Origin: Trichoplax adhaerens
Taxonomy: Eukaryota; Placozoa; Uniplacotomia; Trichoplacea; Trichoplacidae
Length of the DNA: 64,000 bases
Reading direction: 5' to 3'
Assembly (NCBI RefSeq): GCF_000150275.1
Contig: NW_002060957.1
Coordinates: forward strand, 62,001-126,000
Shown here: positions 11,041 through 21,047 of the stretch, one piece after another
How positions within the stretch are numbered: position 1 is the first letter of the stretch
Layout: the number at the start of each line of letters is the position of its first letter
Made by a program: the position numbers and the translations under genes
Notes under the pieces: generated by a model
The model's input: only the letters and a program-made list of their open reading frames with translations
The model's database searches: none
What the model was told of the DNA's origin: nothing

Positions 11041-12270
11041 ATGGAAAAAAATGAAGAGAATAGCTATGATGTTGCAGTGATTGGAGCTGGGTGCATGGGA
11101 TCTGCTTGTGCACGCCATTTAGCCGAATGTTACAAGGGAATGAAAGTTTGCCTTATTGGCCCTGATGAGCCCACTTTACCTCGTAGTCAAAGCGGTCGCA
11201 GCGTTTTCGCTGCTTATTATGACCAAGGAAGAATTACACGACGTTTAGATACTGATCCTGTTTGGTCAAGAATAGCAGATCGCTCCATTTCACGTTATCC
11301 ATATCTGCAAGAATCAACCGGTATTCAATATTATAGTGAAGTTGGATCGATCATCATTGGACCCAAACAGGATATCATTTGGGGAAAAATCGAAAAGTGT
11401 GCTAAAGACTTGCAAATTAATTACAATCGATTAAATAATAAGGACTTAAAGTCTAGATTCCCTTATCTTCATCTCGCCGATGATTATATCGGATTTTATG
11501 AAGCCAATTCTGCAGGTTATATTTCTCCTCGAGGTCAAGTCAAGGCAGAAATAAAAGCTGCTATGGATAATGGATGCCAATTAATCAGAGATATTGTTTA
11601 TCAAGTTCAACGAAGTCAAGATGGAAAATTTATTATTACAACGGAATCCAATCGGGTTATAAGCAGCCAAAAGATTGTAGTCGCAACAGGTGCTTTTACA
11701 TTATTTAAAGACATCATACCAACCGATATTCGTAAAAAGTTGGCTATTACATGTGGTACTCAAACTGTAGTAAAATTACAAGTAAGCGAAGAAGAGTTAA
11801 AAGATTATACTGGTATGCCATGTATTCTACACCGCAACTCTAGTCAACAGAATGGAGATTGGTACTTGTTGCCACCAATTCTTTATCCTAATGGCAAATA
11901 TTACATTAAAATTGGTCATAGCAAAGATTTTATTCGCGAAATAAACACTTATGAGCATGTATTAGAATGGTTTCATGGCACTGGTGATATTGAAGCAAAA
12001 AACACTTTAGTCGACATCATAAATCACTTTCTGCCCCACTTTAAGCCAGTTTCTATAGAATCAGATTGTTGTGCTTATACTCTTACCCCTCATAATCATG
12101 TTATGATTGGTAACATCGCAGAAGGTATGGTGTTACTAACTGGTGGTAATGGTCATGCAGCTAAATCAGCAGATGAACTTGGCAGAATTGGTGCTTTAAC
12201 AATCATGAATGAATCGTGGAATTATGATATTTCCAGTGAAGAGTTTAAATTATGCTTGAACTCATCATGA
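11041..12270 (+). CDS. FAD amine oxidase 3 (MSOX/PIPOX-like)
   Basis: 409-aa intronless paralogue. The start is the ATG at 11041; the open frame extends further left but only with non-ATG codons. GAGCMG is at 15-20. RITR supplies R64 and R67. The KIGH lysine, the flavin-linking cysteine (about C344, in CCAYTLTP), the pocket His372 and Lys375 all match the sarcosine oxidase active-site pattern. It ends in NSS and so lacks a PTS1. It is clearly closer to copies 4 and 5 than to 1 and 2 (shared FAAYYDQGRITR and GCQL/GCTL..REIV-type segments). Its last coding codons and 3' flank have been copied into the tandem repeat just downstream. Confidence 0.92.
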   Translation: MEKNEENSYDVAVIGAGCMGSACARHLAECYKGMKVCLIGPDEPTLPRSQSGRSVFAAYYDQGRITRRLDTDPVWSRIADRSISRYPYLQESTGIQYYSEVGSIIIGPKQDIIWGKIEKCAKDLQINYNRLNNKDLKSRFPYLHLADDYIGFYEANSAGYISPRGQVKAEIKAAMDNGCQLIRDIVYQVQRSQDGKFIITTESNRVISSQKIVVATGAFTLFKDIIPTDIRKKLAITCGTQTVVKLQVSEEELKDYTGMPCILHRNSSQQNGDWYLLPPILYPNGKYYIKIGHSKDFIREINTYEHVLEWFHGTGDIEAKNTLVDIINHFLPHFKPVSIESDCCAYTLTPHNHVMIGNIAEGMVLLTGGNGHAAKSADELGRIGALTIMNESWNYDISSEEFKLCLNSS

Positions 12271-12850
12271 TGTGTTGCATATAAGTATTTTCTCTTAATT
12301 TGTCATCTTCTTGTAGGATTATAATAGATAATCGATAAAGATTATTGAACCTTGGATTTGCTCACTTTACCAACTTTAGCTATCGTTAAATTGATTGCCT
12401 AATTTAACCTTAAGTTATCATCAATGACTCTTGGAATTACGACATTTCTAGCGAGGAGTAGTAATTATACTTGAAAGCATGATGTGTTGTGTATTACTTT
12501 TTTAATAGGTCATCTTTTTATAGGGTTATAATATGGTAATTGATAAATATAGATTAAATTACTCTAATTTATCAACCATAATTATCATTAAATTGACTAC
12601 CTAATTTAACCTTAAGTAATCATGAATAAATCTTGGATTTCGAAATTTACGGTAAACAATTTAAATTATACTTGAAACTATCATACTGTGTAGTGTTGTA
12701 TATGATTATTCTTTAAATCTCTTTGCAGGATTGTAATATGATAATTATATAATTGATAACTAAATAATGCTTTAATTATTTTTATCAACTTTAGCTATCG
12801 TTAGATTGACTAAATACTTTAGCCTCCAGTTAATAAAGTACAGCGATGCA
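12271..12850. repeat. About 195-bp tandem repeat made from the oxidase 3' end
   Basis: The last ~65 coding bases of oxidase 3 plus its 3' flank recur, decayed, near 12424 and 12620, giving three head-to-tail versions with the gene's own end as the first. Shared words are TTTAAATTATACTTGAA, CATGATGTGTTG, GGATTATAATA, TTATCAAC and TTAACCTTAAGT. The copied segments have lost the reading frame and are gene-end remnants. Confidence 0.8.
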
Positions 12851-13685
12851 TTAATAATTGATCAATGCTATTTAAATTAGTTATCTTAATTTAACCTACG
12901 GTAATGAGCTTAGTACCCTTTTACTAAAGCACAAATACGCGTTGTATTTCGCGGACTATGATATTCGTGCGTAAGTCATCAGTTCGTCTCTAAATTTGTC
13001 AATTTAATGTTCCTATTTTCTCATGATCCATTTAAGTAGCCAAAAATAATGGATACGCGGTAATTTACAAGATGCCGTTGTAGTGATGTGCCCCATATTT
13101 GATTATAAGGATAGCTATATTTGATTGTGTTAATTGCTATATTTGATGCAGTTAGGTTACTAAGAATAGATATTATCGTAAAGCTAATATTAGACGATTG
13201 ATAACTACTGTATTCGAAATTTCTGATGACTAATATTAGCCAGTTGACTATTCATATGACTAGAACACTGTCATTGTGAAGATGCCCAACACCGAAAGGT
13301 GCTGGACATTGATAGAAGAGCAGTGATATCTTAAGTAGAATGCTTCAGTTTGGAGAAGATAATGATGTTCTATTTCAAGAAAAGTATTCTATTTGATGAC
13401 TCATGTCTGATTGTAGATTAATTAAGTTGTCATAAATGGGTTTAGTGAAATTATTTCAGAACTGCAGAGATAAACTCACGGAGAGAGAAGAGACTTTACT
13501 TCACTTTCGGCTCGGAATACTTTAGATTTTAGATTAGATTCTTGTAGTAATCAATTATTGCTCTACTATTTCTAAAACGTTGTACTAAAAGCTTTTAGAA
13601 AATACCATTGACTAAGACAAGTTATTGTGAGACACATTTATTACAGCTGTACGGATGATTTTGGCTCATATGAAGGATGTTTGGG
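12851..13685. other. Intergenic within duplication unit A
   Basis: AT-rich sequence between two repeat blocks, with short local direct repeats such as GCTATATTTGAT (about 13110-13145). No gene seen. Much of it has no counterpart at the matching place in unit B. Confidence 0.35.
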
Positions 13686-14665
13686 CAAGAATGATAGTCT
13701 CTGATAATAATTGTAATCCATCGAATCTGCAACTAGGTGTATGGAATAAATTAAAATTAGGAGCGTCAAAGCTATCGGCTAATGTTATTGGATTAAGACT
13801 TTAATACGACTTTAATTAACAGACAAAATTCCGGAGAATATGATATCGCCGTGGCTGATTCATCTACAGTTTAAAAGCAGCTGTAGGTAATGAAAATATG
13901 AGCTGAACCTGATCTACAAATTCTATACAGCGCTTTCGTATTGGAAGGCTGATAAAGAGTCCAAGCAGTTCGTTTTTAAGCCGTAGCGACTCTTAAGGCA
14001 CAAATGCCGAAGAAAATGATATCGTCATAATGAATCGATGAATAATCTACAGTTTAAAAGCAGCTTTAGGTAGTAAATTATGACCTGAAGCTGATCAACC
14101 AATTACAGGATTAATTATAGGAGCCTTAACTAACATATTACTACAGCATTGGAAGTCTGGTAAGAGTTTGGGCAGTTCTTAAGCCATAACGACTTTAACA
14201 TCCAATTATCGGAGAAAATGATGTCATCATAACTGATCGATGATTAATCTACTAATTAAGAGCAATCCTAAAGTAGTAAAATAGGAGCTGAACCTGATCA
14301 ATCAATTATGAGAGTCTTCACTACAACTTCTGCATTGGAAGGCTGAAATGCAGGAGAAAATAATCTTGTCATAACTGATCGATGATTAATCTACAGTTTT
14401 TTAAGAGCAGCTCTAGGCAATAAAATACGAACTGAACCTGATTCAACCAATTTATATAATTATAGGAGTTTCAACTACAATTTTTTACATTGGAAGGTCA
14501 CTAAGGGTTCAGGTAATTAGTTTTTAAGCCATATCGAATATAACACACAAATGCCAAAGAAAATAATATCGTTATAACTGATCGATGACTAATCTACAGT
14601 TTAAGAGCCGCTCTAGGTAGTAAAATACGAGTTGAACCTGATTCGATCTGAGTATCTAGCTGCAG
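13686..14665. repeat. Satellite-like tandem repeat, unit A
   Basis: Degenerate units of about 140-205 bp. The words GAAAATGATATCGTCATAA, CTACAGTTTAAGAGCAGCT, GGTAGTAAAATA and GAACCTGATCAA recur in the same order near 13833, 14011, 14211, 14352 and 14557. A second word, CATTGGAAGGCTG, marks the other half of the unit. I cannot tie the unit to a known transposable element. Confidence 0.8.
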
Positions 14666-15104
14666 TAGTAGCTAATCCTGTACTCTACCCCTGCAATGCA
14701 AAGCTAATCATAATGCTACCGTGTTTATTCAAAAATCGCTAGGCATTTTACAAAATCATTAAATAAAATAACTCATTCTTAATTGACATCTTTCAGTTGG
14801 TTTATTCCTGCATAGTAATTTATTCATTTGGAGCTACGTATTGAATATTTCACATTCAGTTCAATACTTTTCATGATTTGCATAGTGCTTTAATTAATTT
14901 GCATAGTGCTTTCATTAAAACATAGAGTGCACTCTATTATCCCTTATTTGCAATACATTGCATAGGGACCAAGCATTCGTTTCTTCCATACGTTTTATTA
15001 TATTATGCAGTAAACACCCATAAATGATTAGTATAATACCGTACGGATTTCATCATTTTAGCTGTTCTAGAAATAGACAGCTATTACTGTTCTATCGCTA
15101 GACT

Positions 15105-15465
15105 TGGTAGCATTAGGCTTGCTGAAACATTGCTTCGACTTCTTCTTCAAGTGGTTGCTACAAGACGGTGTCGATAGCTAGGCATAGCTAACATCGTTGA
15201 GCTACGCCAAGTATTACAGTATTCAGTGACAGTAAACTGTTGTCGAAGTGGCGTTGGGCTTGGTGAGAAACTTCTTCAAGCGGTTACAACTAACGTTGGG
15301 ACAATTGCCTATCGGAGACAACAACTTGAACAACACAGCGAACATTGTAGAAGTACAGCAAGCATTTCTTACTCAGTTACACTAGACTGTTGTCCTAGTA
15401 GCGCTTAGCTTGTTCAGCTATTTCTCCTTCAATTGTTGCTACAAGTGTGGTAGAAACGGTGATTA
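15105..15465. repeat. Promoter-proximal triple repeat of oxidase 4
   Basis: Three diverged copies of a ~145-bp unit immediately upstream of oxidase 4. Shared elements are GCTTGCTGA/GCTTGGTGA, CTTCTTCAAG, TTGCTACAAG and a CTGTTGTCGAAGTGGCG-like end, near 15115, 15256 and 15407. The block ends about 80 bp before the ATG, so it probably overlaps the promoter or 5' UTR. The same block precedes oxidase 5. Confidence 0.7.
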
Positions 15466-15546
15466 TTAGTCTCCATTTTACCATCTATTGACAGTGTCTG
15501 ACAGCAAGCATTAATTTAAAATTAAACCCTGGACCACTTAATCAAA

Positions 15547-16788
15547 ATGGGAGATCGTCACAACACACTTGGTCACTACGATATCACTGTCATTGGTGCT
15601 GGATCCATGGGATCTGCTTGTGCACGCCATTTAACCCAAATTTACAAGGGTAAAATATGCCTTGTCGGCCCTGATGAGCCAACAGTACCACGCCATCAGA
15701 GTGGTCGAAGTGTTTTCGCTGCATATTATGATCAAGGTAGAATTACTAGACATCTCGATGCAGATCCGGTATGGTGCCAATTAGCTAATCGATCGATACC
15801 ACGTTATCGACAATTGGAGAAAGCTACTGGTGTCCAATACTATCATGAACGTGGATTTCTTGTCCTTGGATCCAAAGATGATCCTAAAATTGCTCAAATC
15901 AACAAAGTAGCAGAAATGATTGGGTTTAACTACGAGCAATTAAGTTATACTGAGTTAAAACGACGATTCCCTTACTTACAAGTTCCTCATGACTTTATTG
16001 GATTATATGAGTCCACTGATGCTGGTTATATCTCTCCTCGTGGCCAAGTAGAAGCGGAAATAAAAGCAGCTACCGATAATGGCTGTACTCTCGTTCGAGA
16101 GATTGTCAATAAGGTCAGTAGAAATAACGACGGCGATTATATAATCATCACCGAAACCAATAAAGTTATCACCAGTCGTAAAATCGTAGTAGCAACGGGA
16201 GCCTTTACCTTATTTAAAGAAATTATACCGGATGACATTCGCCAACGGTTAGACATTCAATGTGGCACACAAACTGTAGTTAAATTACAAGTCAATGCTG
16301 CTGACAGACAACGTTATAGCAACATGCCATGTATGGTATATCTATGCCCAGAAGATCCGATGGAATACTGGTATTCATTGCCTCCAGTTCTTTATCCAGA
16401 CGGTCAATATTATCTAAAAATCGGTCATGGCGGTGATTTAATTAAAATAATGCCTACTCATAAGGACGTACTTAAGTGGTTTCATGGCCACGGTGATCCT
16501 AAAACTACAGATATATTAACTAAAGCAATGCTCAGTGTTCTACCTGGATTTAAGCCAGTATCCATAAAACCTGATGGTTGTGCTTATACAATCACACCAC
16601 ATAGCCATGTCATGATTGATAAAATTACTGAAAATATGGTGTTATTAAGTGGTGGCAATGGATATGCTGCAAAATCTTCTGATGAAATAGGTCGAGTTGG
16701 AGCACTGACGATTACCCATGACAACTGGCATTATGACATACCACAGGAAGCTTTCAAGTTATGCTTTAAACTGACTCCAAAACTGTAA
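15547..16788 (+). CDS. FAD amine oxidase 4 (MSOX/PIPOX-like)
   Basis: 413-aa intronless oxidase. GAGSMG (17-22) binds the ADP part of FAD. RITR gives R65 and R68. Lys291 (KIGH) matches the O2-activating lysine of sarcosine oxidase. Cys345 (CAYTITP) matches the covalent FAD cysteine, and Lys376 is kept. The pocket position that is His in sarcosine oxidase is Tyr373. The C-terminus is PKL, close to but not a consensus PTS1. The protein is about 99% identical to oxidase 5, with five differences: D/N, I/T, C/Y, Y/F and Y/C at 373. The ATG context AAAATGG is good. Its repeated upstream block and 3' flank are shared with oxidase 5. Confidence 0.93.
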   Translation: MGDRHNTLGHYDITVIGAGSMGSACARHLTQIYKGKICLVGPDEPTVPRHQSGRSVFAAYYDQGRITRHLDADPVWCQLANRSIPRYRQLEKATGVQYYHERGFLVLGSKDDPKIAQINKVAEMIGFNYEQLSYTELKRRFPYLQVPHDFIGLYESTDAGYISPRGQVEAEIKAATDNGCTLVREIVNKVSRNNDGDYIIITETNKVITSRKIVVATGAFTLFKEIIPDDIRQRLDIQCGTQTVVKLQVNAADRQRYSNMPCMVYLCPEDPMEYWYSLPPVLYPDGQYYLKIGHGGDLIKIMPTHKDVLKWFHGHGDPKTTDILTKAMLSVLPGFKPVSIKPDGCAYTITPHSHVMIDKITENMVLLSGGNGYAAKSSDEIGRVGALTITHDNWHYDIPQEAFKLCFKLTPKL

Positions 16789-17837
16789 CCTATTCATAGC
16801 GTTCTAACTTGTGCTCAATCTGGATTGCCTTATTTTCCTTCATATTCAAGTATACTGTACAGCATGAGCTTAGTTCTACTTCATTTGAGTAATACTATAC
16901 TATAGACAAAAGTTAATTTTATAATGGATGGAAGACATATACTGTACATTCTTGATGTATTAGGATAGCTAATCATAAGGCCTTAGCACTCAATAGATTA
17001 TTCGCAATTGTGTTTGAAAATGTATCCATTTTTCAATGCCTCTGTATGCATTTCTTGCAGATTCTTCAATGTTTTACTACGATGTAAAACTGTTGTTTAA
17101 AGCTACGAAAATGTATTCAATAGCCTTCACAAGTAAACGCCTTACGCTTGTATATTAGGTTAGCTCATTAATTAAGCGACCGTAGTCAATGTTGTCTTAA
17201 ATGCTCTCAATTCAGTAACATTTTTGTAAGTCAATAGGGAATGTATGTAACTAAAAAATACACGTACAATCCAAGTCCTGAATCCACTATTAACAGCTAC
17301 AATCATGGATAGATTGATAATAACAACGCCAACTCATTCATTAAACATTGGCTACAGTTAGCCATGTACGAGATATCTCGTATAATATTATAGCATCTTT
17401 ATGCCTTTTTCTAGTAACGGTGTGAACTTGCTTTTCTATCCAAATTTTGAACCTCTGGTTTATTAAATTATGAATTAGATCGTACAAAAACAAATCTAAT
17501 AAGATTCTCTTAGCTATGTCGGTGCTCTTTTATCGTAGTTGGCAACACGAAATCTGTAATTCTACCAATGTGCCATGCAGTAGATTTAGTCAAGAATTTC
17601 TTACTACAAAATAATAATTCGAATTGTTTGAAGTTCATGAAATTTCACAATCTACGAACTATTTATTTAAGAATCAATAACTAACTGAAATAAGAGGCAG
17701 GAAATTACAACCTTTGTAATGATCAATACTCAGTTTTTAGTTGATAGACCATTTTTGTCTGTAACATATATTCTTAATTGAACACCAGAGCAGAAACAAG
17801 GAAACGGTTAGCTTCATGGAGATTGGAGGATAAATGT
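16789..17837. other. 3' flank of oxidase 4
   Basis: Non-coding flank homologous to 21048-22266 after oxidase 5 but with many substitutions and indels, unlike the nearly unchanged coding region. Open frames in one copy are not kept in the other. No gene. Confidence 0.6.
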
Positions 17838-17839
17838 AA

Positions 17840-18280
17840 CAAATAATCGATAAAGGTTATTGAACCTTGGATTTGCTCACTTTATCAACTTTAGCTATCG
17901 TTAGATTGATCATCTAATTTAATATTAAGTTATCATCAATGAATCTTGAAATTACGGCATTTCCAGCGATGAATTTAAATTATACTTGAAGGCATGATGT
18001 GCTGTGTATTACTTTTTTAATATAGCATGTTTTTTACAGGATTACAATAGGGTAACTGATCAATGTTGATTAAATTACTTTAATGTATCAACTAGAACCA
18101 TTGTTAAATTGACTACCTAAATTAACCTTAAGTTATGAATAAATCTTGAATTTCAATATTTCCAGTGACGAATTTAAAATTACACTTGAATTTATCAAAC
18201 AGTCTTCTGTTGTGTATATATTTATTTTCAATCTCTTTACACGATTATATGATAATTATACGTATAAAATTGATCAGTAA
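17840..18280. repeat. Oxidase 3'-end tandem repeat, unit B
   Basis: Two further decayed copies of the oxidase C-terminal codons plus 3' flank (near 17936 and 18135), recognised by ATGAATCTTGAAATTACGG, TTTAAATTATACTTGAA and GATTGATCA words. Same ~195-bp spacing as in unit A. Confidence 0.75.
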
Positions 18281-18289
18281 ATAATGATG

Positions 18290-18995
18290 ATTAATTTACA
18301 GTTTCAGAGCAGCTTTAAGTAATAAAACATGAGCTACTATAGACCGGATCAATGAATTACAGTATACAGTATATTATAATTATGAAAGTCTTAACTATAA
18401 TACCACAGTAGTTTCATTATTGAAATTTGGAAGGCTGACAAGGGTTCGGGTAGTTCATTTTTAACTCATAGAGACTTTATCAGACAAAATGCCGGAGAAA
18501 ATGATATCGTCACAACTGATCGATGATTAATCTACAGTTTAATAGCAGCTCTAGGTAGTAGAATATGAGTTGAACCTGATCAACTAATTACTGTATAAGA
18601 GTCTTAACTAAAATACTACTTCTGCATTGGAAGGCTGGTAAGGGTCCGGGTAGTTTTTTTAGACTATAACGACTTTAACACACAAATTTCCAAATATCGT
18701 CATAATTGATCGATAATTAATCCACAGTTTAAGAGCAGTTCTAGACAGTAAAATATGAATTAAACCTGATCAATCAATTATAATTATAGGAGCCTTAACC
18801 ACAATTTCTGTATTGGAAAGTTGATAGAGATCCGGGTACTTTTTAAGCCATAACAACTCGAATACATAGATATCGGAGAAAATGATGTCATTCTAATTGA
18901 TCGATGATTAATCTACAGTTTAAGAGCAGCTTTAGGTAGTAAAATAAGAGCTAAACCCAATTAAATCATAATAATCTAGCTGCAATTGTAGCTGA
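18290..18995. repeat. Satellite-like tandem repeat, unit B
   Basis: Counterpart of the block at 13686-14665, with about four units near 18297, 18493, 18690 and 18875 (TCTACAGTTTAA, GCAGCTCTAGGTAGTA, GAACCTGATCAA, GCATTGGAAGGCTGG). The lower copy number accounts for part of the length difference between units A and B. Confidence 0.75.
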
Positions 18996-19339
18996 TCCTG
19001 TCCACTACTTCTACACTGCAAGGCTAATAGGGGTCCGTCTGACCTACTATCGTAGTCCAAATAGAGCAAAGTAATTCATTATCAAATGACATCTTTCAGC
19101 TGGTTTATTCCTAAATAGTAATTAATTTATTCATTGGAGCTACGTATTGAATCACTATTTTACATTTAATTCCTTACCTTTCATGGTTTGCATAGTGCTT
19201 TCATGAAAGCATCGAGTGCAGTATTGTCTTTTAATATTTGCAATTAGCTTATGATACTTATGCGGTAAGCACTCGTCAATGGCATAATATAATACCGTAC
19301 AGATGATATCATTTTAGCCTTTATTGCCGCCACAGTTGG

Positions 19340-19725
19340 TAGCATCTTTTTAGGCTTGCTGAAATATTGCTTCTACTTCTTCTTCAAGTGATTGCTATAA
19401 GTAGCAAAGCGACAGTGACTGCAGACGGTATCGACAACAAGACAAAGCTAACATTATAGAGCTACGCCAAGTATTACAGTATTCAGTAACAGTAAACTGT
19501 TGTCGAAGTGGCGTTGGGCTTGGTGAGAAACTTCTTCAAGCGGTTACAACTAACGTTGGGACAATTGCCTATCAGACAACAACCTGAACAACACAGCGAA
19601 CATTGTAGAAGTACAGCAAGCATTTCTTACTCAGCTGCACTAGACTGTTGTCCTAGTAGCGCTTAGCTTGTTTAGCTATTTCTCCTTCAATTGTTGCTAC
19701 AAACGTGGTAGGAACGGTGATTACT
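19340..19725. repeat. Promoter-proximal triple repeat of oxidase 5
   Basis: Same three-part block as upstream of oxidase 4. From about 19455 it is nearly identical, with small deletions (for example CTATCGGAGACAACAACTTG against CTATCAGACAACAACCTG). It ends about 80 bp before the ATG of oxidase 5. Confidence 0.7.
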
Positions 19726-19805
19726 AGCCTCCTTTTTACCATCTATTGACAGTGTCTGACAGCAAGCATTAATTTAAAATTAAACCCTGGACTCACTTAA
19801 TCAAA

Positions 19806-21047
19806 ATGGGAGATCGTCACAACACACTTGGTCACTACGATATCACTGTCATTGGTGCTGGATCCATGGGATCTGCTTGTGCACGCCATTTAACCCAAAT
19901 TTACAAGGGTAAAATATGCCTTGTCGGCCCTGATGAGCCAACAGTACCACGCCATCAGAGTGGTCGAAGTGTTTTCGCTGCATATTATGATCAAGGTAGA
20001 ATTACTAGACATCTCGATGCAGATCCGGTATGGTGCCAATTAGCTAATCGATCGATACCACGTTATCGACAATTGGAGAAAGCTACTGGTGTCCAATACT
20101 ATCATGAACGTGGATTTCTTGTCCTTGGATCCAAAGATGATCCTAAAATTGCTCAAATCAACAAAGTAGCAGAAATGATTGGGTTTAACTACGAACAATT
20201 AAGTTATACTGAGTTAAAACGACGATTTCCTTACTTACAAGTTCCTCATGACTTTATTGGATTATATGAGTCCACTGATGCTGGTTATATCTCTCCTCGT
20301 GGCCAAGTAGAAGCGGAAATCAAAGCAGCTACTGATAATGGCTGTACTCTCGTTCGAGAGATTGTCAATAAGGTCAGTAGAAATAACAACGGCGATTATA
20401 CAATCATCACCGAAACCAATAAAGTTATCACCAGTCGTAAAATCGTAGTAGCAACGGGAGCCTTTACCTTATTTAAAGAAATTATACCGGATGACATTCG
20501 CCAACGGTTAGACATTCAATGTGGCACACAAACTGTAGTTAAATTACAAGTCAATGCTGCTGACAGACAACGTTATAGCAACATGCCATGTATGGTGTAT
20601 CTATACCCAGAAGATCCGATGGAATTCTGGTATTCATTGCCTCCAGTTCTTTATCCAGACGGTCAATATTATCTAAAAATCGGTCATGGCGGTGATTTAA
20701 TTAAAATAATGCCTACTCATAAGGACGTACTTAAGTGGTTTCATGGCCACGGTGATCCTAAAACTACAGATATATTAACTAAAGCAATGCTCAGTGTTCT
20801 ACCCGGATTTAAGCCAGTATCCATAAAACCTGATGGTTGTGCTTATACAATTACACCACATAGCCATGTCATGATTGATAAAATAACTGAAAATATGGTG
20901 TTATTAAGTGGTGGCAATGGATGTGCTGCAAAATCTTCTGATGAAATAGGTCGAGTTGGAGCACTGACGATTACCCATGACAACTGGCATTATGATATAC
21001 CACAGGAAGCTTTCAAGTTATGCTTTAAACTGACACCAAAACTGTAA
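19806..21047 (+). CDS. FAD amine oxidase 5 (MSOX/PIPOX-like)
   Basis: 413-aa intronless twin of oxidase 4, offset by 4259 bp. All flavin and catalytic landmarks are as in oxidase 4: GAGSMG, R65/R68, Lys291, Cys345, Lys376. The pocket residue 373 is Cys (codon TGT) where oxidase 4 has Tyr (TAT), a single A to G change, and it is one of only five amino-acid differences. The C-terminus is also PKL. The open frame is fully intact and most base differences are silent, so both copies look functional and under constraint. Collapse or mis-assembly is unlikely because the flanks differ by many indels. Confidence 0.93.
   Translation: MGDRHNTLGHYDITVIGAGSMGSACARHLTQIYKGKICLVGPDEPTVPRHQSGRSVFAAYYDQGRITRHLDADPVWCQLANRSIPRYRQLEKATGVQYYHERGFLVLGSKDDPKIAQINKVAEMIGFNYEQLSYTELKRRFPYLQVPHDFIGLYESTDAGYISPRGQVEAEIKAATDNGCTLVREIVNKVSRNNNGDYTIITETNKVITSRKIVVATGAFTLFKEIIPDDIRQRLDIQCGTQTVVKLQVNAADRQRYSNMPCMVYLYPEDPMEFWYSLPPVLYPDGQYYLKIGHGGDLIKIMPTHKDVLKWFHGHGDPKTTDILTKAMLSVLPGFKPVSIKPDGCAYTITPHSHVMIDKITENMVLLSGGNGCAAKSSDEIGRVGALTITHDNWHYDIPQEAFKLCFKLTPKL

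Larger units (their letters stand above)
12324..17837. repeat. Tandem segmental duplication, unit A
   Basis: Left copy of a direct duplication containing a satellite block, the upstream repeats, oxidase 4 and its 3' flank. It begins with AATCGATAAAGATTATTGAA just past oxidase 3. The same sequence reappears at 17840 directly after the 3' flank of oxidase 4, which places the junction near 17838. Unit A is about 5.5 kb and unit B about 4.4 kb; the difference lies mainly in the non-coding satellite part. Confidence 0.82.

Noticed and set aside
15226-15408. 60-codon open frame upstream of oxidase 4
   Set aside because: It lies in the promoter-proximal repeat, and the near-identical copy before oxidase 5 carries indels that break the frame.
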